Source: Spirochaetia bacterium (lineage in GTDB: Bacteria > Spirochaetota > Spirochaetia > CAKZLE01). From it: a stretch of DNA of 64,000 nucleotides. This document shows positions 32,499-43,076 of the stretch, one piece after another. The stretch spans positions 35,780 to 99,779 of the forward strand of contig JAIPFY010000002.1 in the NCBI GenBank assembly GCA_021736385.1. Direction: 5' to 3'. A program made the translations under genes and the position numbers. A model generated the notes under the pieces. That model was given only the letters and a program-made list of their open reading frames with translations, ran no database searches and was not told the DNA's origin. Every line of letters begins with the position of its first letter. Positions within the stretch are counted from its first letter, which is position 1.

Positions 32499-33261
32499 GA
32501 GTTTTTTTACACGAATGAGACGATGGTTCACCTTCAACAGCGATGTGCATGCTGCTGAGATCGATTATTCAGAGAAGATGGATATGATCCAGGGTATCGA
32601 AGAGCTCTCGGATACGACGGTCAAAGAGGTGATGGTCCCCCGTATCGATGTGGAGTTCGTCGGACATGAGATGGATATGTCGCAGTGCATATCCAAGATC
32701 ACGACCAAAGGGTATTCACGCTACCCGGTGTATACCGAGACGATCGATAACGTCATCGGTATGATCTATGCAAAGGACATTCTGCGGTTCTTCGATACAC
32801 AGGAAGCATTCTCTGTGGAGAAGACCATGAGGAAGGTCTATTTCGTTCCTGACAGCAAGAAGCTCGATGAACTGCTGCGTGAGTTCAAACGCAGAAGGAT
32901 CCACATCGCGGTAGCCGTCGATGAGTACGGCGGGGTATCGGGGATCATCTGTCTGGAAGACATTCTCGAACTGATCGTCGGTGACATACAGGACGAGTTC
33001 GATGATGAGACCGAGGATATCGTCAAGATCTCCGCGAACACCTTCCTCTGTGATGCCAGGACACCGATCGATGAACTCAATGAACTGCTTGAGATCGATC
33101 TGCCCGATGATGATTTCGAGACGATCGGTGGGTTCGTCTTCGAGCTCTTCGGTAAGATCCCGGAGAATCAGGAAACCGTCTCTTACGGTCCCGTGGATTT
33201 TATCGTCCACAGTATATCTGGACATAAGATAAATACCGTCAAACTAGTTGTTAAGGATTAG
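32488..33261 (+). CDS. CBS-domain CorC/HlyC-type protein
   Basis: VKEVMVPRIDV, SRYPVY...VIGMIYAKDIL, VDEYGGVSGIICLEDILE. Confidence 0.92.
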   Translation: MTNKSFFTRMRRWFTFNSDVHAAEIDYSEKMDMIQGIEELSDTTVKEVMVPRIDVEFVGHEMDMSQCISKITTKGYSRYPVYTETIDNVIGMIYAKDILRFFDTQEAFSVEKTMRKVYFVPDSKKLDELLREFKRRRIHIAVAVDEYGGVSGIICLEDILELIVGDIQDEFDDETEDIVKISANTFLCDARTPIDELNELLEIDLPDDDFETIGGFVFELFGKIPENQETVSYGPVDFIVHSISGHKINTVKLVVKD

Positions 33262-33269
33262 TGTATTGA

Positions 33270-33299
33270 TTGACACGATAGACAGTGTTTCAGTATAGT
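33270..33299 (+). promoter_or_regulatory. Sigma70-type promoter for gap-pgk-tpiA
   Basis: TTGACA (33270-33275), 18-bp spacer, TATAGT (33294-33299), upstream of gap. Confidence 0.6.
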
Positions 33300-33337
33300 T
33301 TAGGCGGTTATATATAAACTATTCGGAGGTTCCCTAC

Positions 33338-34339
33338 ATGAAAATCGCTATCAATGGATTCGGCAGGATTGGAAGAAATGTGTTTAAGATCGCATTCGCA
33401 AAAGACAATATCGAAGTAGTCGCATTGAACGACTTGACTGATCCAAAGACCCTTGCACACCTGCTCAAGTATGATTCAACATACGGAGTATACGACAAAG
33501 AAGTGACAGCAACAGCAGATGCTATCATCGTCGACGGGAAAGAGATCAAGATCTTTGCTGAACGAAACCCTGCAAATCTTCCCTGGGGAAAACTGGGTGT
33601 GGATGTTGTGGTTGAGTCAACCGGAGTCTTCCGAGAGGCTTCAAGCCCCAAAGGCGGATACAAGGATCATATCAAAGCCGGTGCTAAGAAAGTCATCCTG
33701 ACCGTTCCTGCAAAGGACGAGATCGATCAGACTATCGTACTCGGTGTCAACGATGATACCATCGACAAGACGAAAGAGGCGTTCTCGAACGCTTCCTGTA
33801 CCACGAACTGTCTCGCTCCTGTGGCAAAAGTCCTCAATGACAACTTCGGTATCGTCAAGGGCCTCATGAACACCATCCATGCATACACCAATGACCAGGT
33901 CATCCTCGATATGCCCCATGCAGACCTGAGAAGATCACGATCAGCCGCACTGTCAGTGATCCCTACCACGACCGGTGCTGCCAAGGCAGTGGGTCTTGTC
34001 ATCCCTGAACTCAATGGGAAACTCAACGGTATGGCACTGCGAGTACCGACTCCCACCGGATCGATCGTCGACCTTACCGTACAGCTTGAGAAGGACTGCA
34101 CCGTTGCAGAACTCAATGCAGCGATCAAAGCAGCAGCTGAAGGCCCCATGAAGGGAATCCTCGAGTACACCGAAGATCCGATCGTATCGATGGATATCAA
34201 GGGCAACAGCCACTCATCGATCTTCGATGCACTGATCACCATGAAGATGGGCGAAGGTTTCTTCAAGATCTGTTCCTGGTATGACAATGAGATGGGATAC
34301 TCGACTCGAGTAGTCGATCTGGCAGAGAGAATCGTCTAA
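33338..34339 (+). CDS. gap: Glyceraldehyde-3-phosphate dehydrogenase, type I
   Basis: [51 protein letters not shown]. Confidence 0.98.
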   Translation: MKIAINGFGRIGRNVFKIAFAKDNIEVVALNDLTDPKTLAHLLKYDSTYGVYDKEVTATADAIIVDGKEIKIFAERNPANLPWGKLGVDVVVESTGVFREASSPKGGYKDHIKAGAKKVILTVPAKDEIDQTIVLGVNDDTIDKTKEAFSNASCTTNCLAPVAKVLNDNFGIVKGLMNTIHAYTNDQVILDMPHADLRRSRSAALSVIPTTTGAAKAVGLVIPELNGKLNGMALRVPTPTGSIVDLTVQLEKDCTVAELNAAIKAAAEGPMKGILEYTEDPIVSMDIKGNSHSSIFDALITMKMGEGFFKICSWYDNEMGYSTRVVDLAERIV

Positions 34340-34356
34340 TACAAAGGATATGTGAT

Positions 34357-35538
34357 ATGGACTTACGCTTAATCAAGGATCTAGATCTAAAGAATAAACG
34401 AGTCCTCATCCGTGTCGATTTTAATGTCCCCCTCAAAGAGGGGGTCGTTACTGACGCGACAAGAATAGAGCGTGCCCTTCCCACGATCAACTATATACTT
34501 GATCAGGAAGGTGCCTCTCTTGTCGTCATGACACATTTGGGGCGACCTAAAGGTGAGAAGAACCCTGAGTTCAGTCTTGCCCCTGTTGCACAGAAGTTCA
34601 GTGAACTGCTCGGTAGAGAAGTCATCATGGCTGAGGATTGCATCGGGGAAGCTGTAGAGGCACAGGCACAGGCCCTGAAAGCCGGTCAGGTATTACTGCT
34701 GGAGAATGTACGGTTCTATAAGGAAGAGACGAAGAACGATCCCGGGTTCGCTGCCAAGCTGGCGAAGATGGGGGACCTCTTCATCAATGATGCATTCGGT
34801 ACAGCACATAGAGCACATGCTTCCACAGAGGGCGTGACGAAGTTCCTTCCCTCGGCTGCAGGGTTCCTGATCGAGAAAGAGGTCGCATTCTTCGCACCTC
34901 TGCTCACCGATCCGGAAAAACCTTTCGTAGCAGTGATCGGCGGAGCCAAGGTATCATCGAAGATCGGTGTCCTGCAGTCGCTGCTCGACACCTGTGACAC
35001 GATCATCATCGGCGGGGGGATGTCCTTCACCTTCCTGAAGGTGCTCGGTAAGAAGATCGGTTCGTCACTCTTCGAAGAGGATTATCTCCCGGTAGCAGAA
35101 TCACTACTGCATGCAGCAGCTGAGAAGAAGGTCCGTATCCTGCTCCCTCTGGACCATGTCTGTGCATCAGAGTTCTCAGAGACCGCTGAAGCGATCGCTG
35201 TTGACGGACAGGATGTTCCCGATGGTCTGCTTGGACTGGATATCGGTCCGAAGACACTCGCTGAGATAGAGACAGAGCTGAAAGCTGCCAGATCGATCGT
35301 CTGGAACGGACCGATGGGTGTGTTCGAATTCGACACGTTCGCTCACGGTACGGTATCTGTGGCACGAATGATCGCACAGAGCACCGGGACTACGGTCGTC
35401 GGTGGTGGTGATTCGGTCGCAGCGGTCAATAAGTTCGGTTTTGCTGATCAGATCGATCATGTATCAACCGGCGGCGGTGCTTCCCTGGAATTCCTCGAAG
35501 GCAAGACCCTTCCGGGAATCGCGGCCCTGATGAAATAG
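34357..35538 (+). CDS. pgk: Phosphoglycerate kinase
   Basis: RVLIRVDFNVPLKEG, TAHRAHAST, VSTGGGASLEFLEGKTLPGIAAL. Confidence 0.98.
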   Translation: MDLRLIKDLDLKNKRVLIRVDFNVPLKEGVVTDATRIERALPTINYILDQEGASLVVMTHLGRPKGEKNPEFSLAPVAQKFSELLGREVIMAEDCIGEAVEAQAQALKAGQVLLLENVRFYKEETKNDPGFAAKLAKMGDLFINDAFGTAHRAHASTEGVTKFLPSAAGFLIEKEVAFFAPLLTDPEKPFVAVIGGAKVSSKIGVLQSLLDTCDTIIIGGGMSFTFLKVLGKKIGSSLFEEDYLPVAESLLHAAAEKKVRILLPLDHVCASEFSETAEAIAVDGQDVPDGLLGLDIGPKTLAEIETELKAARSIVWNGPMGVFEFDTFAHGTVSVARMIAQSTGTTVVGGGDSVAAVNKFGFADQIDHVSTGGGASLEFLEGKTLPGIAALMK

Positions 35539-35544
35539 GAGAAC

Positions 35545-36300
35545 ATGATGAGACGATCATATATTGCCGGAAACTGGAAAATGAACATGACTGCATCAGA
35601 AGGTGTAGTACTTGCAAAAGAACTGGTCGCAGCTGCAGCGGGCTGTACTGCGAAGGTACTCATCGCTCCTCCCTTTACCACCATACCGGCGGTACGAGAG
35701 GTAGTGAAGGGGACCAACATCCGCATCGGTGCTCAGAATATGTCAGACAGTGAATCCGGTGCACATACCGGAGAGATCTCGGTACTGATGCTCAAAGATC
35801 TCGGTCTTGATGCGGTGATCCTCGGACACTCAGAGAGAAGGATGATCTATGGTGAGAAAGATGCGTTCATCAACCGAAAGGTGAAGCTCGCACTTGCTCA
35901 TGATCTTGAAGTCATCCTCTGTGTGGGAGAGACCCTCGAAGAGCGAGAAGCTGGAACAGTCGAGGAGGTCGTGAAGACCCAGCTCGTCGGCGGACTCGAG
36001 GGATTGAGCAAAGAAGATATGAAGCAGGTCGTGATCGCCTATGAACCTGTATGGGCTATCGGGACCGGAAAGACCGCCACTCCTGAGGATGCTGACAATG
36101 TTCACGCCTATATCAGGGCTGAAATCGAGAAACTCTTTGACAAAGAAGCAGCAGATGATGTAATAATACAGTACGGTGGTTCTGTAAAACCCGGTAATGT
36201 CAAAGAACTTATGGCGAAAGAGAACATAGATGGGGCATTAGTGGGCGGAGCATCACTGAAATCTGAATTATTTATACCAATCGTCACGTACGATTTATAA
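35545..36300 (+). CDS. tpiA: Triosephosphate isomerase
   Basis: AGNWKMN, ILGHSERR, VIAYEPVWAIGTGKTATPE, IQYGGSVKPGN. Confidence 0.98.
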   Translation: MMRRSYIAGNWKMNMTASEGVVLAKELVAAAAGCTAKVLIAPPFTTIPAVREVVKGTNIRIGAQNMSDSESGAHTGEISVLMLKDLGLDAVILGHSERRMIYGEKDAFINRKVKLALAHDLEVILCVGETLEEREAGTVEEVVKTQLVGGLEGLSKEDMKQVVIAYEPVWAIGTGKTATPEDADNVHAYIRAEIEKLFDKEAADDVIIQYGGSVKPGNVKELMAKENIDGALVGGASLKSELFIPIVTYDL

Positions 36301-36315
36301 AAACCTGGAGTTTGT

Positions 36316-36642
36316 ATGGGAATTTTTGGCGTAATCTTATTAGTGCTATTTATCATCGTCTGTATCCTGATGCTGTTTCTGGTCATCGTACAGGATGAGA
36401 ACAGTGAAGGTCTTGGAGGAATCTTCGGAGGGTCGAGCGATACTGCCTTCGGGTCAAGCTCGGGTAACATCCTGACGAAGATGACTTATATTGTTGGTGC
36501 ATTGTTCCTGGTGCTTGCTCTCGGGCTTGCTTTCATCAATCGTACGCCGGAAAATACGAGTCTCCTGACGAATGCACAACAGACCAGTCAGGAATCTACG
36601 GAATGGTGGAACCAGCCTGTAGATCCTGCAGAAGCAGAATAG
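36316..36642 (+). CDS. secG: Preprotein translocase subunit SecG
   Basis: Two TM segments, LVIVQDENSEGLGGIFGGSSDTAFGSSSGNILTKMT. Confidence 0.9.
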   Translation: MGIFGVILLVLFIIVCILMLFLVIVQDENSEGLGGIFGGSSDTAFGSSSGNILTKMTYIVGALFLVLALGLAFINRTPENTSLLTNAQQTSQESTEWWNQPVDPAEAE

Positions 36643-36662
36643 AACATCTGTACGGGAAATCA

Positions 36663-36690
36663 TGACCGCTATATCATCGTATAGCGGTCA
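36663..36690 (+). terminator. Terminator-like hairpin after secG
   Basis: TGACCGCTATA-TCATCG-TATAGCGGTCA, 11-bp perfect stem; only a weak T-rich tail. Confidence 0.6.
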
Positions 36691-36711
36691 ATATGTTTTA
36701 GGGATAGGTCA

Positions 36712-37125
36712 ATGAAGGTATGTATAGCGATCTTTTATACGGGCAATGGTCACAAACTCAACCAGCTGGCTAAAGGCCTGGCCAAGGGCATGCAGGGGCA
36801 CGGCCACCAGGTCGATATCATCGATGGTGTCAAAGAACAGGGCAGGAAGATCTCATTCTACGACTATATTGCCATGGGAACAGATGCGGTAACAGTTACC
36901 GGCGGCAAGATCCCCTCATCTGTGAAGGAATTTCTGGGACAGAGCGGGTCCATTCAGGGCAAGCGCTGTTTTGCTTTCATCAACAAGGGCGGTCTGCGAA
37001 AGAACAAGACCCTCAAGGCATTGATGGATGCAATGGAGCATGAAGGCATGTACCTGAAGAACTCACAGGTCATCACCAGCAGTCAGGAAGCTGAAGAGAT
37101 CGGTAAGCGTTTGCATATTGGTTAA
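36712..37125 (+). CDS. Flavodoxin-like family protein
   Basis: KVCIAIFYTGNGHKLNQLAKGLAKGMQ; size and fold pattern. Confidence 0.65.
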   Translation: MKVCIAIFYTGNGHKLNQLAKGLAKGMQGHGHQVDIIDGVKEQGRKISFYDYIAMGTDAVTVTGGKIPSSVKEFLGQSGSIQGKRCFAFINKGGLRKNKTLKALMDAMEHEGMYLKNSQVITSSQEAEEIGKRLHIG

Positions 37126-37143
37126 TACACGGAGCAAAATATC

Positions 37144-38202
37144 ATGAAGAAATATATATGGACAATCATCGCACTGCTGCTCGTAGCAGCAGTCCCTCAG
37201 GTCTTTGCACAGACGGTCCTGCAGAAACCAGTCGCAGTGGTCAATCTGACCAATGCAGAAATGATCACAGCATCTCAGCTCGATCAGAAGGTACGGGAAT
37301 ACAAGACGGCTCAGACCCAGGCCGGCGGGGATGCCTCGAGCATCACCGACGAAGGGATCCTCAAGATCATGATCAATGATATCCTGGTGCTTCAGGGCGC
37401 TAAACGCGATGGGGTCACCCTGAGTCAGAAGGACCTTGATACCCTCGTTCTCAGGCAGAAGGAATCTGTCGCAGCCCAGTTAGGCTCAGCGTCTATCGAT
37501 GATGTACAGTTCGCCAAGATCCTGAACGACTACTATGGATTCACTCTTGATGAGTATCGTGAGAAGATCTACCAGAACTATATCGTGGACACCTATGTAC
37601 GATCAGCCAAGGGAGACATGCTCGCTTCTGTCGCTCAACCTACAGATAAGCAGGTTCAGGACTACTATAAGAAGAACGCAGCGAATTTCATCAATCCCGA
37701 ATATGTGGAGATCAGTCATCTGTTCCTCTCTGTAGCTGATAAGAGTGACAGTGAGGTCCGTTCCCTTGCAGAACGTCTGCGAAGGAACATCCGCTACGGC
37801 GTGAAGAGTTTCGAGTCCCTGGTGGTCGAATACTCCGATGATACTGCCAGCAAGACAAAAGCCGGCAGGATCGGCTGGCTGGCGATCGATGATGCAGAAC
37901 GGAAGCAGATCCTGGGCGCGGACTTCTTCGAGACAGCGTTCAACCTCGATGATGGAGAGATCTCCAGCGTCGTACGCTCTCCTGCCGGCTACCATATTCT
38001 GAAAGTCCTCAGTCACCGTGATCCGAGGCTGCTCAAGCTTGATGATACGGTCACACCGGGTAATCCTCTGACGGTACGGGAGTACATCTCACAGTCGATG
38101 TTCCAGGCCGCCCAGTCGAATGCCTATAATGCTGCGATCTCTTCGCTGATCGCTGATCTGCGTGCTGAGGCAGACATAGAAATCCTTCTGGATAAAGAGT
38201 AG
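37144..38202 (+). CDS. Periplasmic peptidyl-prolyl isomerase (parvulin/SurA-PrsA type)
   Basis: Signal peptide; parvulin core VEISHLFLSVADK...RRNIRYGVKSFESLVVEYSDDTASKTKAGRIGWL. Confidence 0.88.
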   Translation: MKKYIWTIIALLLVAAVPQVFAQTVLQKPVAVVNLTNAEMITASQLDQKVREYKTAQTQAGGDASSITDEGILKIMINDILVLQGAKRDGVTLSQKDLDTLVLRQKESVAAQLGSASIDDVQFAKILNDYYGFTLDEYREKIYQNYIVDTYVRSAKGDMLASVAQPTDKQVQDYYKKNAANFINPEYVEISHLFLSVADKSDSEVRSLAERLRRNIRYGVKSFESLVVEYSDDTASKTKAGRIGWLAIDDAERKQILGADFFETAFNLDDGEISSVVRSPAGYHILKVLSHRDPRLLKLDDTVTPGNPLTVREYISQSMFQAAQSNAYNAAISSLIADLRAEADIEILLDKE

Positions 38203-38209
38203 CCGGCAG

Positions 38210-38629
38210 ATGAACACACGACATGATGCAAGGCGTCTTGCACTCCAGTATCTCTATACCTATCAGTTCAGAAAGGAGAACGGGTATGAAGAAGATACTG
38301 AATTCCCATGCAAAGATGAAGATGAGCTTCAGGAGCTGGGGGAAGAGACGATCCTCTATGCCACCCATCTTGCCAGAGGCGTCATCGAGCATATGGATGA
38401 TCTGGATGCGATCATCGAACGGTACTCATTACACCGTACAGTGAAAAAAATTGGGAATATCAATAAAAATATTCTACGATTGAGTATTTTTTCATTATTA
38501 TATACTAAAGAGATTCATTCGAGCATCATCATCGATGAGGCTGTGAAACTCTCTATCGAATTCAGTGATGATGTGACGTACAAGTTCGTCAACGGTATAC
38601 TGGATGCCATAAAGAAGCAGGAACTATGA
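38210..38629 (+). CDS. nusB: Transcription antitermination protein NusB
   Basis: TRHDARRLALQYLYTYQ, INKNILRLSIFSLLY, IIIDEAVKLSIEFSDDVTYKFVNGILDAI. Confidence 0.92.
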   Translation: MNTRHDARRLALQYLYTYQFRKENGYEEDTEFPCKDEDELQELGEETILYATHLARGVIEHMDDLDAIIERYSLHRTVKKIGNINKNILRLSIFSLLYTKEIHSSIIIDEAVKLSIEFSDDVTYKFVNGILDAIKKQEL

Positions 38630-39372
38630 TCGAATTGAAGAATGAAGAACAGATAGATGGAATACGCAGATCATGCAGACTGCTTGCACAGCTGCATGAG
38701 GAACTGAGATCTTATGTGACAGAGGGGATGAGCACGGCGCAGGTAGACAAGTACTGCTATACCTTCATCAAAGACCATAAGGGGACCCCGGCGTTCCTCG
38801 ACTATATGGGATTCCCTGCCACGGCCTGTATTTCGGTGAACGAGGAGATCATTCACGGTATACCGGGAAAGCGTGTGCTCACAGAGGGTGATATTGCCAG
38901 TATAGATCTGGGTATCAACCTTGGCGGTTACTATAGCGACGCGGCACAGTCGATCATCATCGGGGAGGGTGATGATCGATTGAAGACACTCAACCGGGTG
39001 ACCCATGAGTGTCTTGACCTTGCGATTTCGCAGGTGAAGGCAGGGGGCCGTATCCATGATATCTCTCAGGCGGTGTTCAAGCATGCTACCAGATCCGGCT
39101 TCGGCGTGGTCAGAGAGTACTGCGGACACGGGGTAGGGCTCTCACAGCATGAGGAGCCGCAGATACCGAACTATGTGAGTGTCGGACCCAACCCGAGAAT
39201 GAGAGCCGGGATGATCCTGGCTATCGAACCGATGATCAACATGGGTTCCCGGCATATAAAACATCTTGATGACGGCTGGACGGTCGTGACCCGGGATGGC
39301 AGACCATCAGCACATTGGGAACATACCGTGCTGGTGCTCGAAGATGGAGTGGAAATATTGACTGCATTGTAA
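38626..39372 (+). CDS. map: Methionine aminopeptidase type I
   Basis: GFPATACISVNEEIIHGIPG, SIDLGINLGGYYSDAAQ, YCGHGVGLSQHEEPQIPNY. Confidence 0.96.
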   Translation: MIELKNEEQIDGIRRSCRLLAQLHEELRSYVTEGMSTAQVDKYCYTFIKDHKGTPAFLDYMGFPATACISVNEEIIHGIPGKRVLTEGDIASIDLGINLGGYYSDAAQSIIIGEGDDRLKTLNRVTHECLDLAISQVKAGGRIHDISQAVFKHATRSGFGVVREYCGHGVGLSQHEEPQIPNYVSVGPNPRMRAGMILAIEPMINMGSRHIKHLDDGWTVVTRDGRPSAHWEHTVLVLEDGVEILTAL

Positions 39373-39395
39373 TATCTTTCAAGTGAGGTGATATT

Positions 39396-40994
39396 ATGAG
39401 AAGATTCAGGACCTATATGATCCCGGCAGTGATGCTACTGTCTGCAGCGATGCTCTTCATGTCGTGCAGCGCATCAGAACCTGTTGCGAAGAATGGCGAT
39501 GAGGATGTCAATGGAGTACTTGAACGGGTCGAAGTACCAGAAGCGCAACAGGAAGTCCTGCTGCCTGCACAGAAGACTGGACCTGCGGTTGCCGCTCAAC
39601 CGATTTCCGGGACGATAGAGCCCCCGGTCCTGCGGGAGACGACTCGTTCGACGGATCTCCATGATGATTATGCAAGCATAGAGAGTCTGCAGAACTCCTT
39701 CAACGCTGTCGTCACAAAGGTGCTCCCTACCGTGGTAGAGATCAACGTCACGGCACTGGAGACACGGCAGGCGATGGATCTTCAGGGATGGCCCTGGTTC
39801 TTCGACTCCGATCCCTATGAGCAGGAGTATGAGTCCAATCGTCTCGGCTCCGGTGTCATATTCCGCAAAGACGGGACTACCTTCTATATCCTGACCAATG
39901 ATCATGTGGCAGCAGATGCGAACAGTATCGAGGTCGTCCTCGATGATGGCCGTGTCTATGATGCACAGCTCGTCGGTACCGATTCGCGCAGGGATCTGGC
40001 TATCGTCAGTTTCGAGAGTGACGAGACAGATGTTCCCATAGCGAACCTGGGTGATTCCAATGATCTGAAAGTGGGAGACTGGGTCCTGGCGATGGGAAGT
40101 CCCTTCGGCTATGTATCGAGTGTTACCGCAGGTATCGTCAGTGCGCTCGGCCGTTCAGGACGAGATATCAACAATCTCAATGATTTCATCCAGACCGATG
40201 CAGCGATCAATTCCGGTAATTCCGGAGGACCTCTTGTGAACATCTATGGGGAGGTAGTAGGGATCAATACCTGGATCGCCGCACCCTCGGGCGGGAGCAT
40301 CGGACTCGGGTTCGCCATCCCGATCAGCAATGCCAAGCTGATCATCGATGAGCTGATCGAATTCGGTCAGGCTGTGGATGGCTGGCTGGGGATCTCCATG
40401 CTGGAGATCGAGCAGTATGAGAGTCTGCTCAAACAGGACGAGCCGGTCGACGTCACAGGCGTCTTCGTCGGTAATGTCTATCTGGATTCACCGGCCTACA
40501 AAGGCGGGATCAGAGCAGGGGATATCATCATCGGTTTCAATGACAAGATGAACATCACGATCGATGAGTTGTCCCGGTTCATCAGCAATGCACCTCTGGG
40601 AGTCGAACAGGTGTTCACCCTCAACAGGGCTGGTGAAGAGTATCGGGCACGGGTGATGCTCGAACAGAGAAAGAGCGATGAGGAGATCTCAGGTTCCTCA
40701 TCTCAGTTATGGCCGGGAGTCATTCCCGTGGAACTCGATGAGAACATTCTCAGGTCACTCGGACTGGGAGCAAAGCAGCATGGAGTGATGATCCAGATGA
40801 TCACTTCCAGCACGGAAGTGAACAGGTTCTTCCAGGCTGGCCTTGCCAACTATGATGTGATCACAGAGATCAACGGCAAGGAGATCCATACACTGACAGA
40901 CTTCTATACGGTGATATCACACGATGATACGAAGGTATTCAACGTGAACTATATACGGGAAGGGAAAACTTATACAACAGGAGTAAAGAAGTAA
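39396..40994 (+). CDS. HtrA/DegP-family serine protease with PDZ domains, predicted lipoprotein
   Basis: Lipobox LFMSC; trypsin-like TNDHVAADA, DLAIV, GNSGGPLVNIYGEVVGINT; two PDZ-like regions. Confidence 0.93.
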   Translation: MRRFRTYMIPAVMLLSAAMLFMSCSASEPVAKNGDEDVNGVLERVEVPEAQQEVLLPAQKTGPAVAAQPISGTIEPPVLRETTRSTDLHDDYASIESLQNSFNAVVTKVLPTVVEINVTALETRQAMDLQGWPWFFDSDPYEQEYESNRLGSGVIFRKDGTTFYILTNDHVAADANSIEVVLDDGRVYDAQLVGTDSRRDLAIVSFESDETDVPIANLGDSNDLKVGDWVLAMGSPFGYVSSVTAGIVSALGRSGRDINNLNDFIQTDAAINSGNSGGPLVNIYGEVVGINTWIAAPSGGSIGLGFAIPISNAKLIIDELIEFGQAVDGWLGISMLEIEQYESLLKQDEPVDVTGVFVGNVYLDSPAYKGGIRAGDIIIGFNDKMNITIDELSRFISNAPLGVEQVFTLNRAGEEYRARVMLEQRKSDEEISGSSSQLWPGVIPVELDENILRSLGLGAKQHGVMIQMITSSTEVNRFFQAGLANYDVITEINGKEIHTLTDFYTVISHDDTKVFNVNYIREGKTYTTGVKK

Positions 40995-41600
40995 ATGGAA
41001 AAGGAGTTCGTTTCACCTACAGTCATACGAAACAATTCACTGAAACTGGTACATCGGATCTGCACCGAAGATGGCTTCGTACCGGATATCATCTACACGT
41101 CCCTCAGAGGAGGTGCGTATCTTGCGAATGTCTTCAGTGAATACTACAAGCTGATACGAAAGGACTCCTCAAGACCGGTCTTCTACGCTGCCGTGGTTGC
41201 CAGATCCTATTCTGACATCCGCTGCCAGTCCAAGGTCATGATCGATGGCTGGACCTATTCTCCAGATCATCTGCGTACCGGGGATAAGATCCTCATCGTC
41301 GATGATATCTTCGATACCGGCAAGACGGTGAACAAACTCGCAGAAGTGATCATGGAGCAGGGCATCCCGAGAGAGGATCTCAAGATCGCCGTCCATGACT
41401 ACAAGGTACCGCTGTACAAGAAAGACCCGCTGCCCCTGCAGCCGGATTACTACTGCAGGAAGCATGTCATCGAGACACCGGAAGATGACGTATGGATCCA
41501 CTACATGAACCATGAGTTCATCGGTCTGGAACATAGTGAGATCGATATGAACTATGATGATGAAGAGGTACGTGCGATCCTCAAAGGGCTGATAGGCTGA
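40995..41600 (+). CDS. Purine-type phosphoribosyltransferase
   Basis: PRPP motif ILIVDDIFDTGKTVNKLAEV. Confidence 0.8.
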   Translation: MEKEFVSPTVIRNNSLKLVHRICTEDGFVPDIIYTSLRGGAYLANVFSEYYKLIRKDSSRPVFYAAVVARSYSDIRCQSKVMIDGWTYSPDHLRTGDKILIVDDIFDTGKTVNKLAEVIMEQGIPREDLKIAVHDYKVPLYKKDPLPLQPDYYCRKHVIETPEDDVWIHYMNHEFIGLEHSEIDMNYDDEEVRAILKGLIG

Positions 41601-41657
41601 TACCGCATTCCCGCAGCATGGGACTCTGAAGACAGCATGTGAATGAATACTATAACA

Positions 41658-41703
41658 GAAGCCCCTGATCACCGGGACCGGTCGATCAGGGGCTTCTTCT
41701 CGT
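41658..41703 (+). terminator. Rho-independent terminator
   Basis: GAAGCCCCTGATC ... GATCAGGGGCTTC (13-bp perfect stem) then TTCT. Confidence 0.88.
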
Positions 41704-41854
41704 ATATCCTCATCGGCTGTGCTGCTGCGTTTGAGACGGAAGGCTGCATATCAGGATGGAGGTGAATAGAAGAGGACACTGAGCGTGACAGGGCTGCACA
41801 GGAAGCGAAGAGCCGGACCCTTCTCATATAACCATCAATCGGATAGCAGGATCG

Positions 41855-41897
41855 CTGCAGCACGGCTCCTCGTGATTCTGGAGTCCCTGTGCTGCAG
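41855..41897. terminator. Possible terminator hairpin for the minus-strand gene at 41908
   Basis: CTGCAGCAC ... GTGCTGCAG with inner CTCC/GGAG; no T-tract. Confidence 0.4.
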
Positions 41898-41907
41898 TAT
41901 CTGATGC

Positions 41908-43059
41908 TTACAGCTTCTCCGAGGGTGCATCTTCAAGTGTGACTTCGAGGACAGAACTGCCTGAAGTGGACACAAAGAAGGACCAATCTGCAACTCCTGA
42001 CGTGTCATAAAAATCAAGTACTTGTGAACTGGAGAAGTTGTAGTAATAGTTCCCAGCATCTGCAGTTGGTTCTGTAGGCGTTACCGTACCAGCAGCAGCA
42101 TCGGTGAGATTGATCATATACAGACTGCTGTTCCCGGCGATGAGTGCATAGATATCGGTATCCGATCCAGTCACCTGTACGGTCGGGATCCCTGAACTTC
42201 TCGTATCATCAAGATCGAGAGAGAGATCATCAGCCAGGACGGAGGTGAAGGTCGAAGTCGTAGGTGAGAATCCGGAAACAGCTGTTCTCAGGACATCACC
42301 CTCCTTGGTGTAGAGGAAGAAATCAGTACCGAAGATCGTACCACCGACCAGATAGCTCTCGATTCCAGTTATCGTATCAGGGTCCAGTAGGTTGAATGAA
42401 GAAAGAGTAGTACCATCATAGGTCCCGTAGTAGCTCGATCTATCACCGGAGGCATCACTGACGGTGACGAACAGATGAGAGGTCGTTCCTTCATACAGCG
42501 AGAAGGAGTCAGTTGATGGGGTCATGTCTGCACCGGAGATGATTGTTCCTGTAACAGGTCCATCCAGTGCTGTCAGCTTCACATCTGTCCCGTCCAGGTA
42601 GAGGGCGAAGGCATGGGTACCATCTTCGAAGAGAGAGCCCAGATCTATATCGCTGACTACTGAAGGAGTTACCCCATCGACGATCTCAGTAGTCGTTGAC
42701 AGAGCTGTGGTCAGTTCATAGATGGTGGTATCATTTTCGTTGTAGTCATTCAGGGCGATATAATACGAGGATCCAGCATGGACAGCGCTGTTGACCGTCC
42801 CGTTCAGCGCAGTGACCTCTTCCCAACTGCTCTCATCATCGCTGATATCGCGCAGTTTGATGATAAGTCCCTGCTGGATATACATGATACCTGTATCGAC
42901 ATTGATGATGCGGTCGACGGTATCGATCTCATCATCAGCCGGGACGACCTGTGCCTGGCTCTGGGAGAGAAAGATCCCCGCTCCATCGAGGTTGCAGGAG
43001 AGCATGAACAGGGAGAGGAGAGCTGTCAGGATACTTACGCTATATAGTCGTTTTTTCAT
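41908..43059 (-). CDS. Hypothetical lipoprotein (longer ORF from 43077 possible)
   Basis: MKKRLYSVSILTALLSLFMLSC lipobox; Thr/Ser/Asp-rich body. Confidence 0.7.
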   Translation of the reverse strand: MKKRLYSVSILTALLSLFMLSCNLDGAGIFLSQSQAQVVPADDEIDTVDRIINVDTGIMYIQQGLIIKLRDISDDESSWEEVTALNGTVNSAVHAGSSYYIALNDYNENDTTIYELTTALSTTTEIVDGVTPSVVSDIDLGSLFEDGTHAFALYLDGTDVKLTALDGPVTGTIISGADMTPSTDSFSLYEGTTSHLFVTVSDASGDRSSYYGTYDGTTLSSFNLLDPDTITGIESYLVGGTIFGTDFFLYTKEGDVLRTAVSGFSPTTSTFTSVLADDLSLDLDDTRSSGIPTVQVTGSDTDIYALIAGNSSLYMINLTDAAAGTVTPTEPTADAGNYYYNFSSSQVLDFYDTSGVADWSFFVSTSGSSVLEVTLEDAPSEKL

Positions 43060-43076
43060 ATGTTCCTTCTTGTGCA